Of a stretch of 64,000 nucleotides of DNA, positions 54,101 to 64,000 are shown piece by piece. The translations under genes were made by a program, and so were the position numbers. A model generated the notes under the pieces. The model saw nothing but the letters and a program-made list of their open reading frames with translations, was not told the origin of the DNA and ran no database searches. Source of the stretch: Bacteroides sp. (GTDB lineage: Bacteria; Bacteroidota; Bacteroidia; Bacteroidales; Muribaculaceae); the NCBI GenBank assembly GCA_014802435.1, contig JAAVCG010000032.1:1-64000 (forward strand), written 5' to 3'. The stretch's first letter is position 1. Each line of letters opens with the position of its first letter.

Positions 54101-57100
54101 CATTACGCGGACATCGCCCAGCGTCGGGTTGCCGACGACGGTCATCGTGTTCGCCTCATGGTCCGGGTCGCGCTCGCTATAGCGGGAGGTGTGAGAAACT
54201 CCCGGCTGATTCTCATTGAGCTTGCGGTTACGGTTGTTTTTGAGTTTGACGAGGTTCTGAAGCAGGAAGTCCAGACGGTTTGAGAGGGGCCAGACGAGCT
54301 GACGCTGTGACGTCAGGTCATTATTATACTTTCCCGGGGCGGTGAGCTCCAGCGGTACTTCATATTCATAATAGTTGGCCTTGACGTCGGAGCCCAGGCG
54401 CAGGAAGATGGAGAACTGGCCCGAGCGCAGGTCCTGAGTATTGTCAATGGGGGCTTCGGCATGGACCCACATCTGCATTCTCTTATAGTTGCGGAGGTCT
54501 TGAGTGGTGTTGCGATAGACTCCGCGGGCATCAGAGGGGCGCAAATCCGTAACTTTCATCGACATTGACTGCTCATTGAGCTGCACAATCTGGCTCTGAC
54601 CGGGGTCTGAAATGCGGGTGACTCCCGGGGGCAGAACATAGTTGACCGGCTCGCGTCCGGCGTTTTCCTCAATGTTGACCACTGAGAGGTCGAGCTCGCC
54701 CTCGGCGGGGGTGTCCGAGCGGTTGTTGAGGTTGAAATTATAGCCGCGCCATTCGCCCTTGACCAGTTCCAGAGTGGCAAATCGCAGGTGGGTAACTTCC
54801 TTGAATCCGGTCATGAACATGCGCACGAACCTGACGGCGCTGAGATCTGAAATCGACCCTACCTTCGATTCAAAGTCCTGCAAGGGTATCTTGAACTGAT
54901 ACCATTCAACGATTTGATTCTTGCCATCACGGGTGCTGACGGCGCTGACCTGCTTGTCAGTGATATAGTTCTGGCCGACAACGAGGTCTTCCGGGCGGAT
55001 TGACACTCGATACTGGAAGTAACGCTCATACTCATTGAGCGTATTGTCCTGGTTGATGTCTTCAACGTTAGGAGTGGAGCGGGAGCTTTGATAGAGAGGG
55101 TCATCGGCATCCTCGGCGCTGAGCGAGTTGCCCTCAACTCCGTTATAGCGCTTGTAACGCTCAAGGATAGAGAGGCGCTCGCGGTCATAGTCCTCGCCGC
55201 GATAGAAATGGTAATTATCGCCGGCGGGGTCATTCAGCGGCGAGAACTTATTGGCGGCCATCTCGCCCAAGGTGGTCGGGTCAAGCTTTGAGCGCAGGCG
55301 CGTCAGGAAATCCTCATAGGTGGGGTGGGTGTACTCCATGTCGTTGATAAGCCCGTCGAGGCCTACGTCCTGAACCGGTCGTGACCCGCTGTTATTATCA
55401 AAGGAGTAAGTCATTGAGGCCTGAGTGCAGACGCGGCCCCAGGCCGTCTCGCGCATGTACTGGTCATTGCCGTCGTAGGGCACACCGTTTTCGTAGCTCT
55501 TGAAGCCGTCTTTCAGGATGTCTTCGCTGATTTCACCGAAGTTGAAGTAGAGGTCGCCGCCGTCCAGGTTATTGTTTTCTTCATCAAGGAAGGGGTTCAT
55601 GAGCCAGAATTGAACGTATTCAATGTTGGCTGACTCAAAATTGGTCGTTTCCAGTTTGCGCATGATTCCGCCCCAGCGCGTTTCCGGCGCCAGGAGGTTG
55701 CCTCGGGAGTCTATGCGGTCAGTATCAGTGTTATATGGGCCGCGCTCCGTCGGGTAGAACGAGAGGTTGAGCGTCTGGATGGTATTCGTTTCGCCGTAAG
55801 TGAGCTGGCGCCCCGGGAAGATTTCAAAGGAGGTCACTTCTCGAACATAGGGATTGGAGAGCTGCTTGAGGTCGCTCTTGATGTAGGCCGGACAGAGTGA
55901 GGAATTGCGCTGAGTGAAGAGGCGGTCGATATAGTACCAGTTGAGCAACGCGCGGTTATAGCCATAGGCGGGATTATTGCTCAGGGTCGATTCCGCAAAC
56001 ATTGACGGAGTGGACGCCAACTGCCAGGCGTGGGGCGACCGAAGGTCAATTCCCGTCTGGGTCTCCTCAAAGTCATCAACATAGCTCGAGCCCTTGTTTG
56101 ACCCTGATTTCTGCTTGTGGGGAACCAGCTGGGCAAACTCGCCCTGCACTGACAGGCGCGACGGAGCCTCGGCATTGACCGTCGGAATCAGGTTGAGCCA
56201 GTTTGTAAGCCATTGAAACTCCGTTGAGTAATTGAGGTTTGCACCCCAAATGGTGTTATTGATTGTTTCTTCGCCAATGGCCACTTTTTCCGTCAGTGCC
56301 TTTTCTCCGAAGTGAAGCACTGACATGCCCAGGTTAAAGTTCTTGTTGAACTGATAATTAAGGTCAAGGCCCAGGAGAGTTTTGCGTTGAAGGGAGTAGA
56401 GACTCTGGTTTTCAAGGGTGACGCTGATGTTTTGTCCCGAGTCAATGATTGACTGGTTGACGATGGTGACCGTACCGCTGTTATAATCAACGATATAGTC
56501 AGAATTTTCCGTCAGCTTCACTCCTCCGGCCATGACTATCACCGAGCCGCGGGGCACATTGCTCGCCCCCAGGGAGATGCGGGAGCCGTCTGAGCCCTTA
56601 AATTCACCCGTCAGCATGAATTTGTTCTTGTCCTGAAATTGCTGGGCCACTATCTGAGTGCTGTCATAGAGCTCTTTATAGACATATTTCTCAGCCAGCT
56701 GGCGGTCATTGATAACTGACTCAAGATGGGCGCCAAACGGCTCGGCTACGGGGAAGATGATGCGTCCCGTGGCCGGAAGAATCGTATAACCGTCAAGGAA
56801 GTCAAAGAATCCGTCAGGGTTGCTCTCCTGATTGGAGTCCAGGCGGTCAAGGTTCATGACCTGCAGCAGGGTTTTATTGCTGATTGAGGGCACCGGCAGA
56901 TAGTTGATGGCCGTTCCGGTTGTGTCGCTCAGATATTTAATCTGCATCTTGAAGTTCTGTGACGATACTTTTGACGCATCAGGAATCTGATAGACGTTTT
57001 TCATCATCAGTCGCCACATTGGCAACCGCGGGGCCACGGTGGTGCTCTTCAGCATCTTCAGGTAGAGGTTATCGGCCGTCGTCGTGATGTCGTCGCTGAA

Positions 57101-58597
57101 TTCGCCAACCTGATAGACCTTGCCGTTATAAGTATATTCAAACGCTACGGCCAGAACTTCGTCGGCGCTGAGGGCGGCGCGCAGGCTTATGTAGCCCAAC
57201 GAGGAGTTCAGAGTGTATTCTGACGAGCTCAGCAGTCTGGCCGATTCAATTTTTTCATAGTCGCGTCCGCCCTCGAAGCCATAGGCAGCCAGGGGCTCGA
57301 GCGCCTGGGTGACGGAGTTGATGTTTCGGGCCGTCGGATAGTCCGTTTTCAGGGTTTGCAGAAGGTTATTGGAGCTGTTGGAGGGATTGGCCGCGCTCAT
57401 GTTTGGAACCCAGTGGGAGCACGCAAGGTCCTCGTTTTCGCCCAAGTCCATGAAGGCTACAAGGTTGCGTGACTCGCTGAAATTGCTGTTTTTATTGGTA
57501 ATCCAGACCTGAATGCGCGTAATGTTGATTCCGCTCTGAACGTAAGGGAGTTTTGCCGCAAAGCGGTCATAGTTACGGCGGAAAAAGTGGCTCAGGAAGA
57601 AGTGGCGGTTTTCATCATATTTATCGGCATTGATGCTGAATTTGATTGTCTGCACTCCGCCCTTGGAGCTGACGCTTTTGCTCTCGGAGTTTTGCTGAGA
57701 AATCAGGGCCGTTGCCGTCAGTTTGCCAAATTGCAGCTTTGTTTTGAAGCCAAAAAGCGATTGCGCGCCGCGAATCAGTGATGACCCCGTGGTCATCGAA
57801 ACGTTACCGGCCTCTATGAGCTTGACAATGTCGTCCTCCTCGCCTTCATAGCCGAGTTTGAGGTTTTTTGAGTCAAAGTCAAAGGTGGCATCGGTGTTAT
57901 AGGTCATGTTGAAACTCAGGCGGTTACCTACAGTGGCCTGAATGGCTGCCTGAATTTTCTGGTCAAAGTCAAAAAAGGTTTTGCGCCGGTTCTGGAGGCT
58001 CAGCGCCGGATTGTCGGTCTTGTTGCTTTTAACGCCGATGTTGAGCTGCACGGAGCCCGTGGTCTTCAGCGAGACTCCCCCCGGACCGAAGATTTTTTCC
58101 AGCGGACCCAGTGCAAAGTTCATGTCCAGGATGTTAAACGGCTGCTTATCTTTCTGTTCCTGTGATAGTTCCGCATTGCGCTTGGCCCAGTATTGCTGCA
58201 TGGTGCGCCTCAGCATCCATTGCTCATATTCCTTCTTTGAGAGCATGAACGGAGTGGTCAGGTTTGTGTCGCCTAACTTATAGCGCACCAGGTAATTACC
58301 CGTCAGTGGGTCGAATTCAACGTCGGAGGTGAGATTTGAGGGCGTGGAGAGGTCAGAGGCAAGTTCCATCTCCATCAGTTCCTGATAATTGCGCGGAATC
58401 GTCGGTCTGACGTCAACCGTCCCGTCGGGAAGCACCGTATCGGCAGCCGCCGCCAGCGGGCCCGCCGGCGCCTTAAGCTCTGATTGATAATATTGTGCGT
58501 GAAGCCGCGGCTCTCCGGTAAAGGCCGCCGCTATGAGGACGAGCGCTCCGAAAAGTCGCAAAATTTTATGGTTGAAATGCCTGACGCGTAGTTTCAT
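51137..58597 (-). CDS. sprA: SprA (Sov), type IX secretion outer-membrane translocon
   Basis: A 2486-residue protein, the usual giant size for SprA/Sov, the barrel through which type IX cargo crosses the outer membrane. A signal peptide (about 1-34) is followed by the conserved N-terminal segment (MEMELASDL, GNYLVRYKLGD). Long stretches of amphipathic beta-strands with the SprA family repeats come next (VNIEENAGREPVNYVLPPG, WVNELKVTEFDE). The C-terminal strand ends NTAYGITCNLSLAR. It is the functional partner of the three cargo proteins with sorting tails. A -7 box (TACTTTTG, 58600-58607) lies 2 bases before the ATG, suggesting a leaderless mRNA. Confidence 0.95.
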   Translation of the reverse strand: MKLRVRHFNHKILRLFGALVLIAAAFTGEPRLHAQYYQSELKAPAGPLAAAADTVLPDGTVDVRPTIPRNYQELMEMELASDLSTPSNLTSDVEFDPLTGNYLVRYKLGDTNLTTPFMLSKKEYEQWMLRRTMQQYWAKRNAELSQEQKDKQPFNILDMNFALGPLEKIFGPGGVSLKTTGSVQLNIGVKSNKTDNPALSLQNRRKTFFDFDQKIQAAIQATVGNRLSFNMTYNTDATFDFDSKNLKLGYEGEEDDIVKLIEAGNVSMTTGSSLIRGAQSLFGFKTKLQFGKLTATALISQQNSESKSVSSKGGVQTIKFSINADKYDENRHFFLSHFFRRNYDRFAAKLPYVQSGINITRIQVWITNKNSNFSESRNLVAFMDLGENEDLACSHWVPNMSAANPSNSSNNLLQTLKTDYPTARNINSVTQALEPLAAYGFEGGRDYEKIESARLLSSSEYTLNSSLGYISLRAALSADEVLAVAFEYTYNGKVYQVGEFSDDITTTADNLYLKMLKSTTVAPRLPMWRLMMKNVYQIPDASKVSSQNFKMQIKYLSDTTGTAINYLPVPSISNKTLLQVMNLDRLDSNQESNPDGFFDFLDGYTILPATGRIIFPVAEPFGAHLESVINDRQLAEKYVYKELYDSTQIVAQQFQDKNKFMLTGEFKGSDGSRISLGASNVPRGSVIVMAGGVKLTENSDYIVDYNSGTVTIVNQSIIDSGQNISVTLENQSLYSLQRKTLLGLDLNYQFNKNFNLGMSVLHFGEKALTEKVAIGEETINNTIWGANLNYSTEFQWLTNWLNLIPTVNAEAPSRLSVQGEFAQLVPHKQKSGSNKGSSYVDDFEETQTGIDLRSPHAWQLASTPSMFAESTLSNNPAYGYNRALLNWYYIDRLFTQRNSSLCPAYIKSDLKQLSNPYVREVTSFEIFPGRQLTYGETNTIQTLNLSFYPTERGPYNTDTDRIDSRGNLLAPETRWGGIMRKLETTNFESANIEYVQFWLMNPFLDEENNNLDGGDLYFNFGEISEDILKDGFKSYENGVPYDGNDQYMRETAWGRVCTQASMTYSFDNNSGSRPVQDVGLDGLINDMEYTHPTYEDFLTRLRSKLDPTTLGEMAANKFSPLNDPAGDNYHFYRGEDYDRERLSILERYKRYNGVEGNSLSAEDADDPLYQSSRSTPNVEDINQDNTLNEYERYFQYRVSIRPEDLVVGQNYITDKQVSAVSTRDGKNQIVEWYQFKIPLQDFESKVGSISDLSAVRFVRMFMTGFKEVTHLRFATLELVKGEWRGYNFNLNNRSDTPAEGELDLSVVNIEENAGREPVNYVLPPGVTRISDPGQSQIVQLNEQSMSMKVTDLRPSDARGVYRNTTQDLRNYKRMQMWVHAEAPIDNTQDLRSGQFSIFLRLGSDVKANYYEYEVPLELTAPGKYNNDLTSQRQLVWPLSNRLDFLLQNLVKLKNNRNRKLNENQPGVSHTSRYSERDPDHEANTMTVVGNPTLGDVRVMLIGVRNNSSTNKSGTVWVNELKVTEFDEEGGWAAKANVNLAMSDVATFNFGAHLESSGFGAVDQSLNERRMDDYQQLNFAMQVDAGRFLPEKAKLRAPIYYATSTERITPKYNPLDTDVRLKDALDECSTKQQKDSIKAFAIDQTRTESFSISGLKFDVKSKNSMPWDPANFTLNFSFNKQRVVNPTVEYENTNDYRGSFQYAWSPFKRTVKPFKKLIDQKNKNLKFFREWEFGFLMNNITFMTNISRYYYENQARSEVDDNFQLPVSVSKNFLWDRKLSLNWNLTKTLSFRFESNTRARIEETAGAVNRRLFPDRYQEWKDTVLSSIRSLGTPQGYNQSFSAEYKLPFNQIPILDWLSGSAKYSATYQWDRGATVDGESVGNNIANRSEFSADGRINFEGIYNKSKFLKGINSRFGGKSSRPTTAADRRANRPKRYERTFKLKPDTSLVIKHNLKVKKVRVTASTPSGQPVKVETRQVDDSSIEVLTRGEQNVKFVITEVKEQEKKSFWSEAGAYSLRFLMMPRNFSARFKRTQSLAIPLYRPSVGAAFGQTQAFGPMAPGLDFAFGFVGESYVSEAKERGWLMTDDGQTSPASFNRQIEVSFEAKLEPAPGLKIDLNAQMNDSRSRQIQFMFDDMPTSRNGSYTKTHIALATALRTSNAKSGYYSKAFANFLEYIPIMRQRVQNQYASAIYPTGGFMEGNANAGQPFNPQVGTISETSSDVLIPAFLAAYSGRNPRKQGLNPFPSLAAILPNWRVTYDGLINLGNLKKYFKSFTLNHTYNCTYTVGSYNGFLNWIGIDGSSNLGFTLDELSGQPIPSSPFNISSVVITERFAPLVGVKVTLQNDLRINVEWTDSRTLTLNSSAGQIVEANQRGITVGAGYKIPNLLSVLKIKGGSTTVSSDLDLQADFKYAETQALIRRIEANYTQATSGTRNISANFTAKYALSRRIQLGMFFEHQVNTPLVSNSAFPTSNTAYGITCNLSLAR

Positions 58598-58704
58598 TGC
58601 AAAAGTAACTGCTTAATTAACGCATCCGCCTGCCGCTTTATTATTTCCCGTTTAAAATTTCTTAACTTAAGAAGTCTTAATAATCTAAAAACTAATCTAA
58701 TCCG

Positions 58705-58736
58705 TTTGCTTAAGTCGCTCATAGCATTTAACTTTG
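58705..58736 (+). promoter_or_regulatory. Promoter of the exported protein gene next to sprA
   Basis: TTTG (58705-58708), a 20-base spacer and TAACTTTG (58729-58736) match the consensus exactly. The -7 box ends 5 bases before the ATG at 58742, so the mRNA is probably leaderless. This also rules out an upstream start at 58706. Confidence 0.85.
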
Positions 58737-58741
58737 TCGCC

Positions 58742-59767
58742 ATGAAAAGATGTCTTATTGCCCTGAATTTGTTTGTTGTGGCTTTGGCGCTGTTTGCCAA
58801 GTCCCCGGAGCGGAATATCAAACTTGAGGAGGTGACGGTCAATTCCCGCCATCGGGAAGTCCTGCATGCCTTGGGCTTTGTCCGTGAATTTTCCGAGCTC
58901 ACCACCGGGACCGACACCGTTTTTCTTTTTCGTGAAAAATGGGTCGACTTCATGCTCCCCGCCGCCTCCGTCAAGCGTTTTCAAGGGTGGAAGTTGCCCC
59001 GAATCTTAGCGTCTAAGTCTTATTATCGATTCACCAACGCCGAGGGGCTCGATAGCGTCAGTGACCGCTTTAACCGCCACTTCTCGTGGGCCGACTGGCT
59101 TCAGATGCCTCAGCGGGTAAAACTTCCGGAGAACGTCTCCTCAGGCGACGGGACTGACACCATTTTCGGCCGACACCGTCCGACGGAAATATGGCGCCGC
59201 GCTGATGACCGCATTGACCTCTCGGTCAACGTGATGGCCGACACCATGAGTCGCCGATGGGTGCCCGCTCTCAATAGCTTTTTCCGGGATAATGTTGACT
59301 TTGAGCGCTTTGATGTGCGCTATCTCTTCAAGGGCGTTGCCGGCAACTGGCTGACGGCACATAACCTCGATGCCTTGACTGCCACTATCGAGTCTAACGG
59401 GCGCGGAAGCAACCTCCATAAGTTTAATCGCCCGCGTGAAAACTATTATGTCCGCACCTATGCCGAAATGTATGTCGCTGACCGCGAATATATCTCCGTC
59501 CGTGAGGCCCGAAAAATCGAGCGCAATCCCTTCTCTGAATCCGAACTCATGCGCCTGATGCCCTCTGAGATGGCTGACCTTGACCCTCAAATCCTCGCTC
59601 TGATTGCCCGAGTCAACGCCATTGACACCATCGCCGTCCGCATTAACATCCCCGTCGACCAAAACCTCGTCGGCCGTGATCTCATTCCCCTCACCCGCAA
59701 ACAGAAAATCATCAATCGCCTCCGCGGATTAGTCGGCCTCCCACAAAAAAAAATTCAAAAAAGTTGA
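58742..59767 (+). CDS. Uncharacterised exported protein divergent from sprA
   Basis: A 341-residue protein with a signal peptide (MKRCLIALNLFVVALALFA). Then comes a short SPERNIKLEEVTVNSRHREVLH segment (read in pieces), like the CarboxypepD_reg/TonB-box region of outer-membrane proteins. I do not recognise the rest. It is rich in Arg and Asp, has a mid-region with ESNGRGSNLHKFNRPRENYY, and ends in a basic tail. Its start and that of sprA are about 145 bases apart and divergent, so a link with type IX secretion or the cell envelope is a reasonable guess only. Confidence 0.75.
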   Translation: MKRCLIALNLFVVALALFAKSPERNIKLEEVTVNSRHREVLHALGFVREFSELTTGTDTVFLFREKWVDFMLPAASVKRFQGWKLPRILASKSYYRFTNAEGLDSVSDRFNRHFSWADWLQMPQRVKLPENVSSGDGTDTIFGRHRPTEIWRRADDRIDLSVNVMADTMSRRWVPALNSFFRDNVDFERFDVRYLFKGVAGNWLTAHNLDALTATIESNGRGSNLHKFNRPRENYYVRTYAEMYVADREYISVREARKIERNPFSESELMRLMPSEMADLDPQILALIARVNAIDTIAVRINIPVDQNLVGRDLIPLTRKQKIINRLRGLVGLPQKKIQKS

Positions 59768-59847
59768 GTGAGGCGTGAACCTTTTCTCACCCGGCGGTGT
59801 TATAATACCGTAAGAAATGTGATAATGATTGGTTTATTATTTGACGA

Positions 59848-59870
59848 GGAGTGACTGTGACAGCCACTCC
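59848..59870. terminator. Hairpin after the exported protein gene
   Basis: GGAGTGACTGT and ACAGCCACTCC (59848-59870) form a near-perfect stem with one mismatch, followed by a T-rich stretch at 59876-59883. Confidence 0.65.
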
Positions 59871-59894
59871 CCGCTAATTTTTTATCGCTACTCG

Positions 59895-59926
59895 TTTGAT
59901 TATTATAAAATTTTTATGTAAATTTG
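59895..59926 (+). promoter_or_regulatory. Promoter of the MNT/HEPN operon
   Basis: TTTG (59895-59898), a 20-base spacer and TAAATTTG (59919-59926) match the consensus exactly. The -7 box ends 4 bases before the ATG at 59931, suggesting a leaderless mRNA. Confidence 0.83.
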
Positions 59927-59930
59927 CATC

Positions 59931-60269
59931 ATGCAACAAAAAGCTATATATCAGGAAATAATCTTAGCTATAAGGAGACGAGCCGCTGAATGTTTGCCTC
60001 CTCAGTCTAAGGTGTTTCTGTATGGGTCGCGTGCCCGGGGTGATGCTCGGGTTGACTCTGATTGGGATATTCATATACTTATTCCCGGGGAGGAAAGGCT
60101 CTCTATTCTTAAAGAGAACAATATAGCAATTCCCATTGAAGAAGTGGGTGAGGACTTTGACGCCATCGTTAACGCGCGTGTCCATACTTATGCCGGATGG
60201 CAACGTCGTAGCTTTCTTCCTTTCTATAAAAACGTTGAACGAGATTCAATCCTCCTATTTGAAAACTAA
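59931..60269 (+). CDS. MNT-type nucleotidyltransferase of a HEPN/MNT pair
   Basis: A 112-residue minimal nucleotidyltransferase with the GSx10DxD motif (GSRARGDARVDSDWD). In HEPN/MNT toxin-antitoxin systems this protein transfers AMP groups to the HEPN toxin and so neutralises it. It lies 3 bases before the HEPN gene. The DNA is AT-rich compared with the neighbours. Confidence 0.9.
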   Translation: MQQKAIYQEIILAIRRRAAECLPPQSKVFLYGSRARGDARVDSDWDIHILIPGEERLSILKENNIAIPIEEVGEDFDAIVNARVHTYAGWQRRSFLPFYKNVERDSILLFEN

Positions 60270-60272
60270 AAT

Positions 60273-60671
60273 ATGACACTATCATCCTTAGACCGTCAAG
60301 CCATTATTGACTATCGTATTGAAAAATCGCGCAATACTCTTAAAGAGGCGGAATATGTAATAGCCGGTGAGTTTTGGAGTTTGGCGGCAAATAGAATGTA
60401 TTATGCCACGTTCTATGCGTGTGAGGCTCTTTTGATTAAAAATCAGATTTCTCCTTCAACTCATTCCGGTGTAAGCCACATGATGAATCTTCATTTTGTG
60501 AAAACCGGGATTCTTTCTTCGGAAGAGAAGCATCTTTTATCTCTATTGTTTCGTATGCGTCAAACAGGCGATTATGATGACCTTACAGACTGGTCTTGTG
60601 AAGATGTGTTGCCAATCTTCCCGGCGGTTAAGGAATTGATTGCTAAAATCATTACTCTGGTTAATGACTGA
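60273..60671 (+). CDS. HEPN-domain protein of a HEPN/MNT pair
   Basis: A 132-residue all-helical HEPN protein (family marker AANRMYYATFYACEALLI). I found no Rx4-6H ribonuclease motif in it, unlike canonical HEPN toxins. It may be an inactive or differently acting variant, or the MNT protein may be the effector. The gene ends 5 bases from the convergent gluQ. Confidence 0.85.
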   Translation: MTLSSLDRQAIIDYRIEKSRNTLKEAEYVIAGEFWSLAANRMYYATFYACEALLIKNQISPSTHSGVSHMMNLHFVKTGILSSEEKHLLSLLFRMRQTGDYDDLTDWSCEDVLPIFPAVKELIAKIITLVND

Positions 60672-60676
60672 GTCTG

Positions 60677-61585
60677 TTATATGCGGGCGGTGAGATTGGG
60701 GGTGAGGGGGTTGATTGCGTAGAGCTCCGTCAGGGCGGAGAGGGAGAGCGGGGAGTCCGTCGGGGCAATGCCGCTGAGATGTGCGGTCAGGCCGATGATT
60801 TTTTCGGGAGTATAGTCGCGGCGCAGGGAGTCCATAGCCAGTGACTTGTCGCGCTTGCTCAGGCGCCGCCCGTCCGAATTGCAAAGGAGCGGAATATGCT
60901 TAAACTCAGGCATGGGGAGCCCTAAAAGTTCATATAAATAAAGCTGTTGGGCGGCTGAGAGAAGCAGGTCGCTCCCCCGGACTATGCGGTTGACTCCCAT
61001 CAGCGCATCATCCGTGACCACGGCCAACTGATAAGCCCAGGCTCCGTCGGCGCGCCTGACGATGAAATCTCCACATTCCTGCGCTAAGTTGACAGTCTGA
61101 GGCCCGTAAAGACCGTCTGTAAACCGAATTTCGCGGTCTGGAACATAGAGCCTCACCGAATGTTTCCCCTCCGGTTCGGGGGCGAAGCAGGGTAGGGAGG
61201 CCGGGCGGCATCGTCCGCCATAAATCACTCTGCCGTCGCTCTGATGAGGCGCCTGAGTGGCCAGGATGTCAGCGCGGGTGCAGCTGCATCCATAGGTCAA
61301 TCCCGTCTTCCGCAGCTTCTCCAGTGATTCCTCATAATGGTGATGTCTTTCGCTCTGATATTCAGGCTTTTCATCCGGAATTAATCCCAGCCACAGGAGG
61401 TCATCTTCAATCTGCAGGGCATACTCCCGGCGTGAGCGCTGAGGGTCAAGGTCCTCATGGCGCACGAGCCATTTCCCGCCCTGACTTTTAGAGTCGCAAT
61501 AAGAGAGCAGGGCTGCAAAAACATTGCCTAAGTGCATCCGTCCGGTGGGCGACGGCGCGAATCGTCCGATGATTACCTCATTCAT
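60677..61585 (-). CDS. gluQ: Glutamyl-Q tRNA(Asp) synthetase
   Basis: A 302-residue truncated GluRS paralogue that attaches glutamate to queuosine in tRNA-Asp. The class I HIGH-like motif is PSPTGRMHLGN (11-21), the KMSKS-like motif LSKRDKS. Zinc ligands YGCSC, plus a Tyr and Cys downstream (YGGRCR), match GluQ rather than a full GluRS. The anticodon-binding half is absent, as expected. A -7 box TAACTTTG (minus, 61616-61623) lies upstream. Confidence 0.92.
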   Translation of the reverse strand: MNEVIIGRFAPSPTGRMHLGNVFAALLSYCDSKSQGGKWLVRHEDLDPQRSRREYALQIEDDLLWLGLIPDEKPEYQSERHHHYEESLEKLRKTGLTYGCSCTRADILATQAPHQSDGRVIYGGRCRPASLPCFAPEPEGKHSVRLYVPDREIRFTDGLYGPQTVNLAQECGDFIVRRADGAWAYQLAVVTDDALMGVNRIVRGSDLLLSAAQQLYLYELLGLPMPEFKHIPLLCNSDGRRLSKRDKSLAMDSLRRDYTPEKIIGLTAHLSGIAPTDSPLSLSALTELYAINPLTPNLTARI

Positions 61586-61669
61586 AACTGCAGATTTCTT
61601 ACGTTTTAGTCACTGCAAAGTTAATGATTTTTCCCGATATGTTGATACTCCCCCTGGTGGCTGCGCAGC

Positions 61670-61792
61670 CTATGGAAAGGCGGATTCCGATCCGCCGCCA
61701 CCTCTCATCGCGCATAGTAGGTTGGCCGGAGGACTTCCATATCGGTTAGCTTCCAACTTTGTGGGCGGCGGATCGGAATCCGCCTTTCCATA
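61670..61792. repeat. REP-like inverted pair
   Basis: A forward half at 61670-61699 and a reverse half at 61764-61792 bracket about 65 bases, forming a possible long hairpin. It lies between gluQ and the ABC-F gene. Confidence 0.88.
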
Positions 61793-61878
61793 AAAAGAAG
61801 AAGTCGCCGGGTTGAACGTAGCAACACCGCCGATATGTCGCCTCGCCCACTGCCATAATTAGGGGGAACGGAGTCTAA

Positions 61879-64000
<2,122 letters not shown>

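Overview
This 64 kb window is chromosomal DNA from a member of the Bacteroidales, most likely the Muribaculaceae or a close relative (the family level is inferred). Four things point this way. Many promoters match the Bacteroidetes layout TTTG-N19-21-TAnnTTTG. The type IX secretion translocon SprA is present with three cargo proteins that end in a short sorting tail. There are DUF4493 surface lipoproteins. Bacteroidales-style neighbourhoods occur (rplM-rpsI-rpsB-tsf; yceD-rpmF-fabH next to era-der). The core is moderately GC-rich; several accessory genes are visibly AT-richer.

Layout: 0.1-12.1 kb holds minus-strand housekeeping and secreted genes (rubrerythrin, RidA, a BrkB-type membrane protein, a GH20 hexosaminidase, an M6 protease, an acyl-CoA synthetase, alaS). 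12.8-18.8 kb is a three-gene lipoprotein operon. 18.9-24.2 kb holds transporters, a hydrolase and a membrane-embedded Mur-ligase-like protein. 24.4-28.1 kb is a complete diversity-generating retroelement (DGR). It has a promoter with a long structured leader, a small exported protein, a target protein with an FGE/C-type-lectin domain that ends in a variable repeat (VR), a long hairpin, an HRDC accessory gene, a reverse transcriptase, and a template repeat (TR). 28.5-39.3 kb is core genome (patatin, der, era, fabH, rpmF, yceD, DUF4230 pair, an MBL hydrolase, tsf, rpsB, rpsI, rplM). 39.6-41.1 kb holds an AbiF-type HEPN abortive-infection gene between two direct copies of a segment that includes the 3' end of the neighbouring secreted-protein gene. 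41-48 kb holds that secreted protein, a repeat-rich gap and an outer-membrane barrel protein. 48-64 kb holds a phosphohexomutase, a RelB/PIN toxin-antitoxin pair, sprA, an uncharacterised exported protein, an MNT/HEPN pair, gluQ, an ABC-F ATPase and the start of an APH-like kinase.

The most notable system is the DGR at 24.8-28.1 kb. TR and VR are both 127 bp with identical ends. Of the 26 adenines in the TR core, 18 are substituted in VR, against 11 of 67 other bases. The RT gene has lost one base in an A6 run: its open frame stops at 27901, yet a typical DGR-RT C-terminus continues in the -1 frame to a stop at 27993, directly next to TR. Together with the non-adenine mismatches, this suggests a DGR that is recently inactivated, phase-variable or mis-assembled at one base.

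Other points of interest are a promoter plus roughly 310-nt structured RNA ahead of the DGR, a promoter plus hairpin immediately upstream of abiF (candidate antitoxin ncRNA), a family of REP-like palindromes in at least eight intergenic sites, a candidate small RNA at 33.7 kb, and several genes whose -7 box lies only about 3-5 nt before the start codon.
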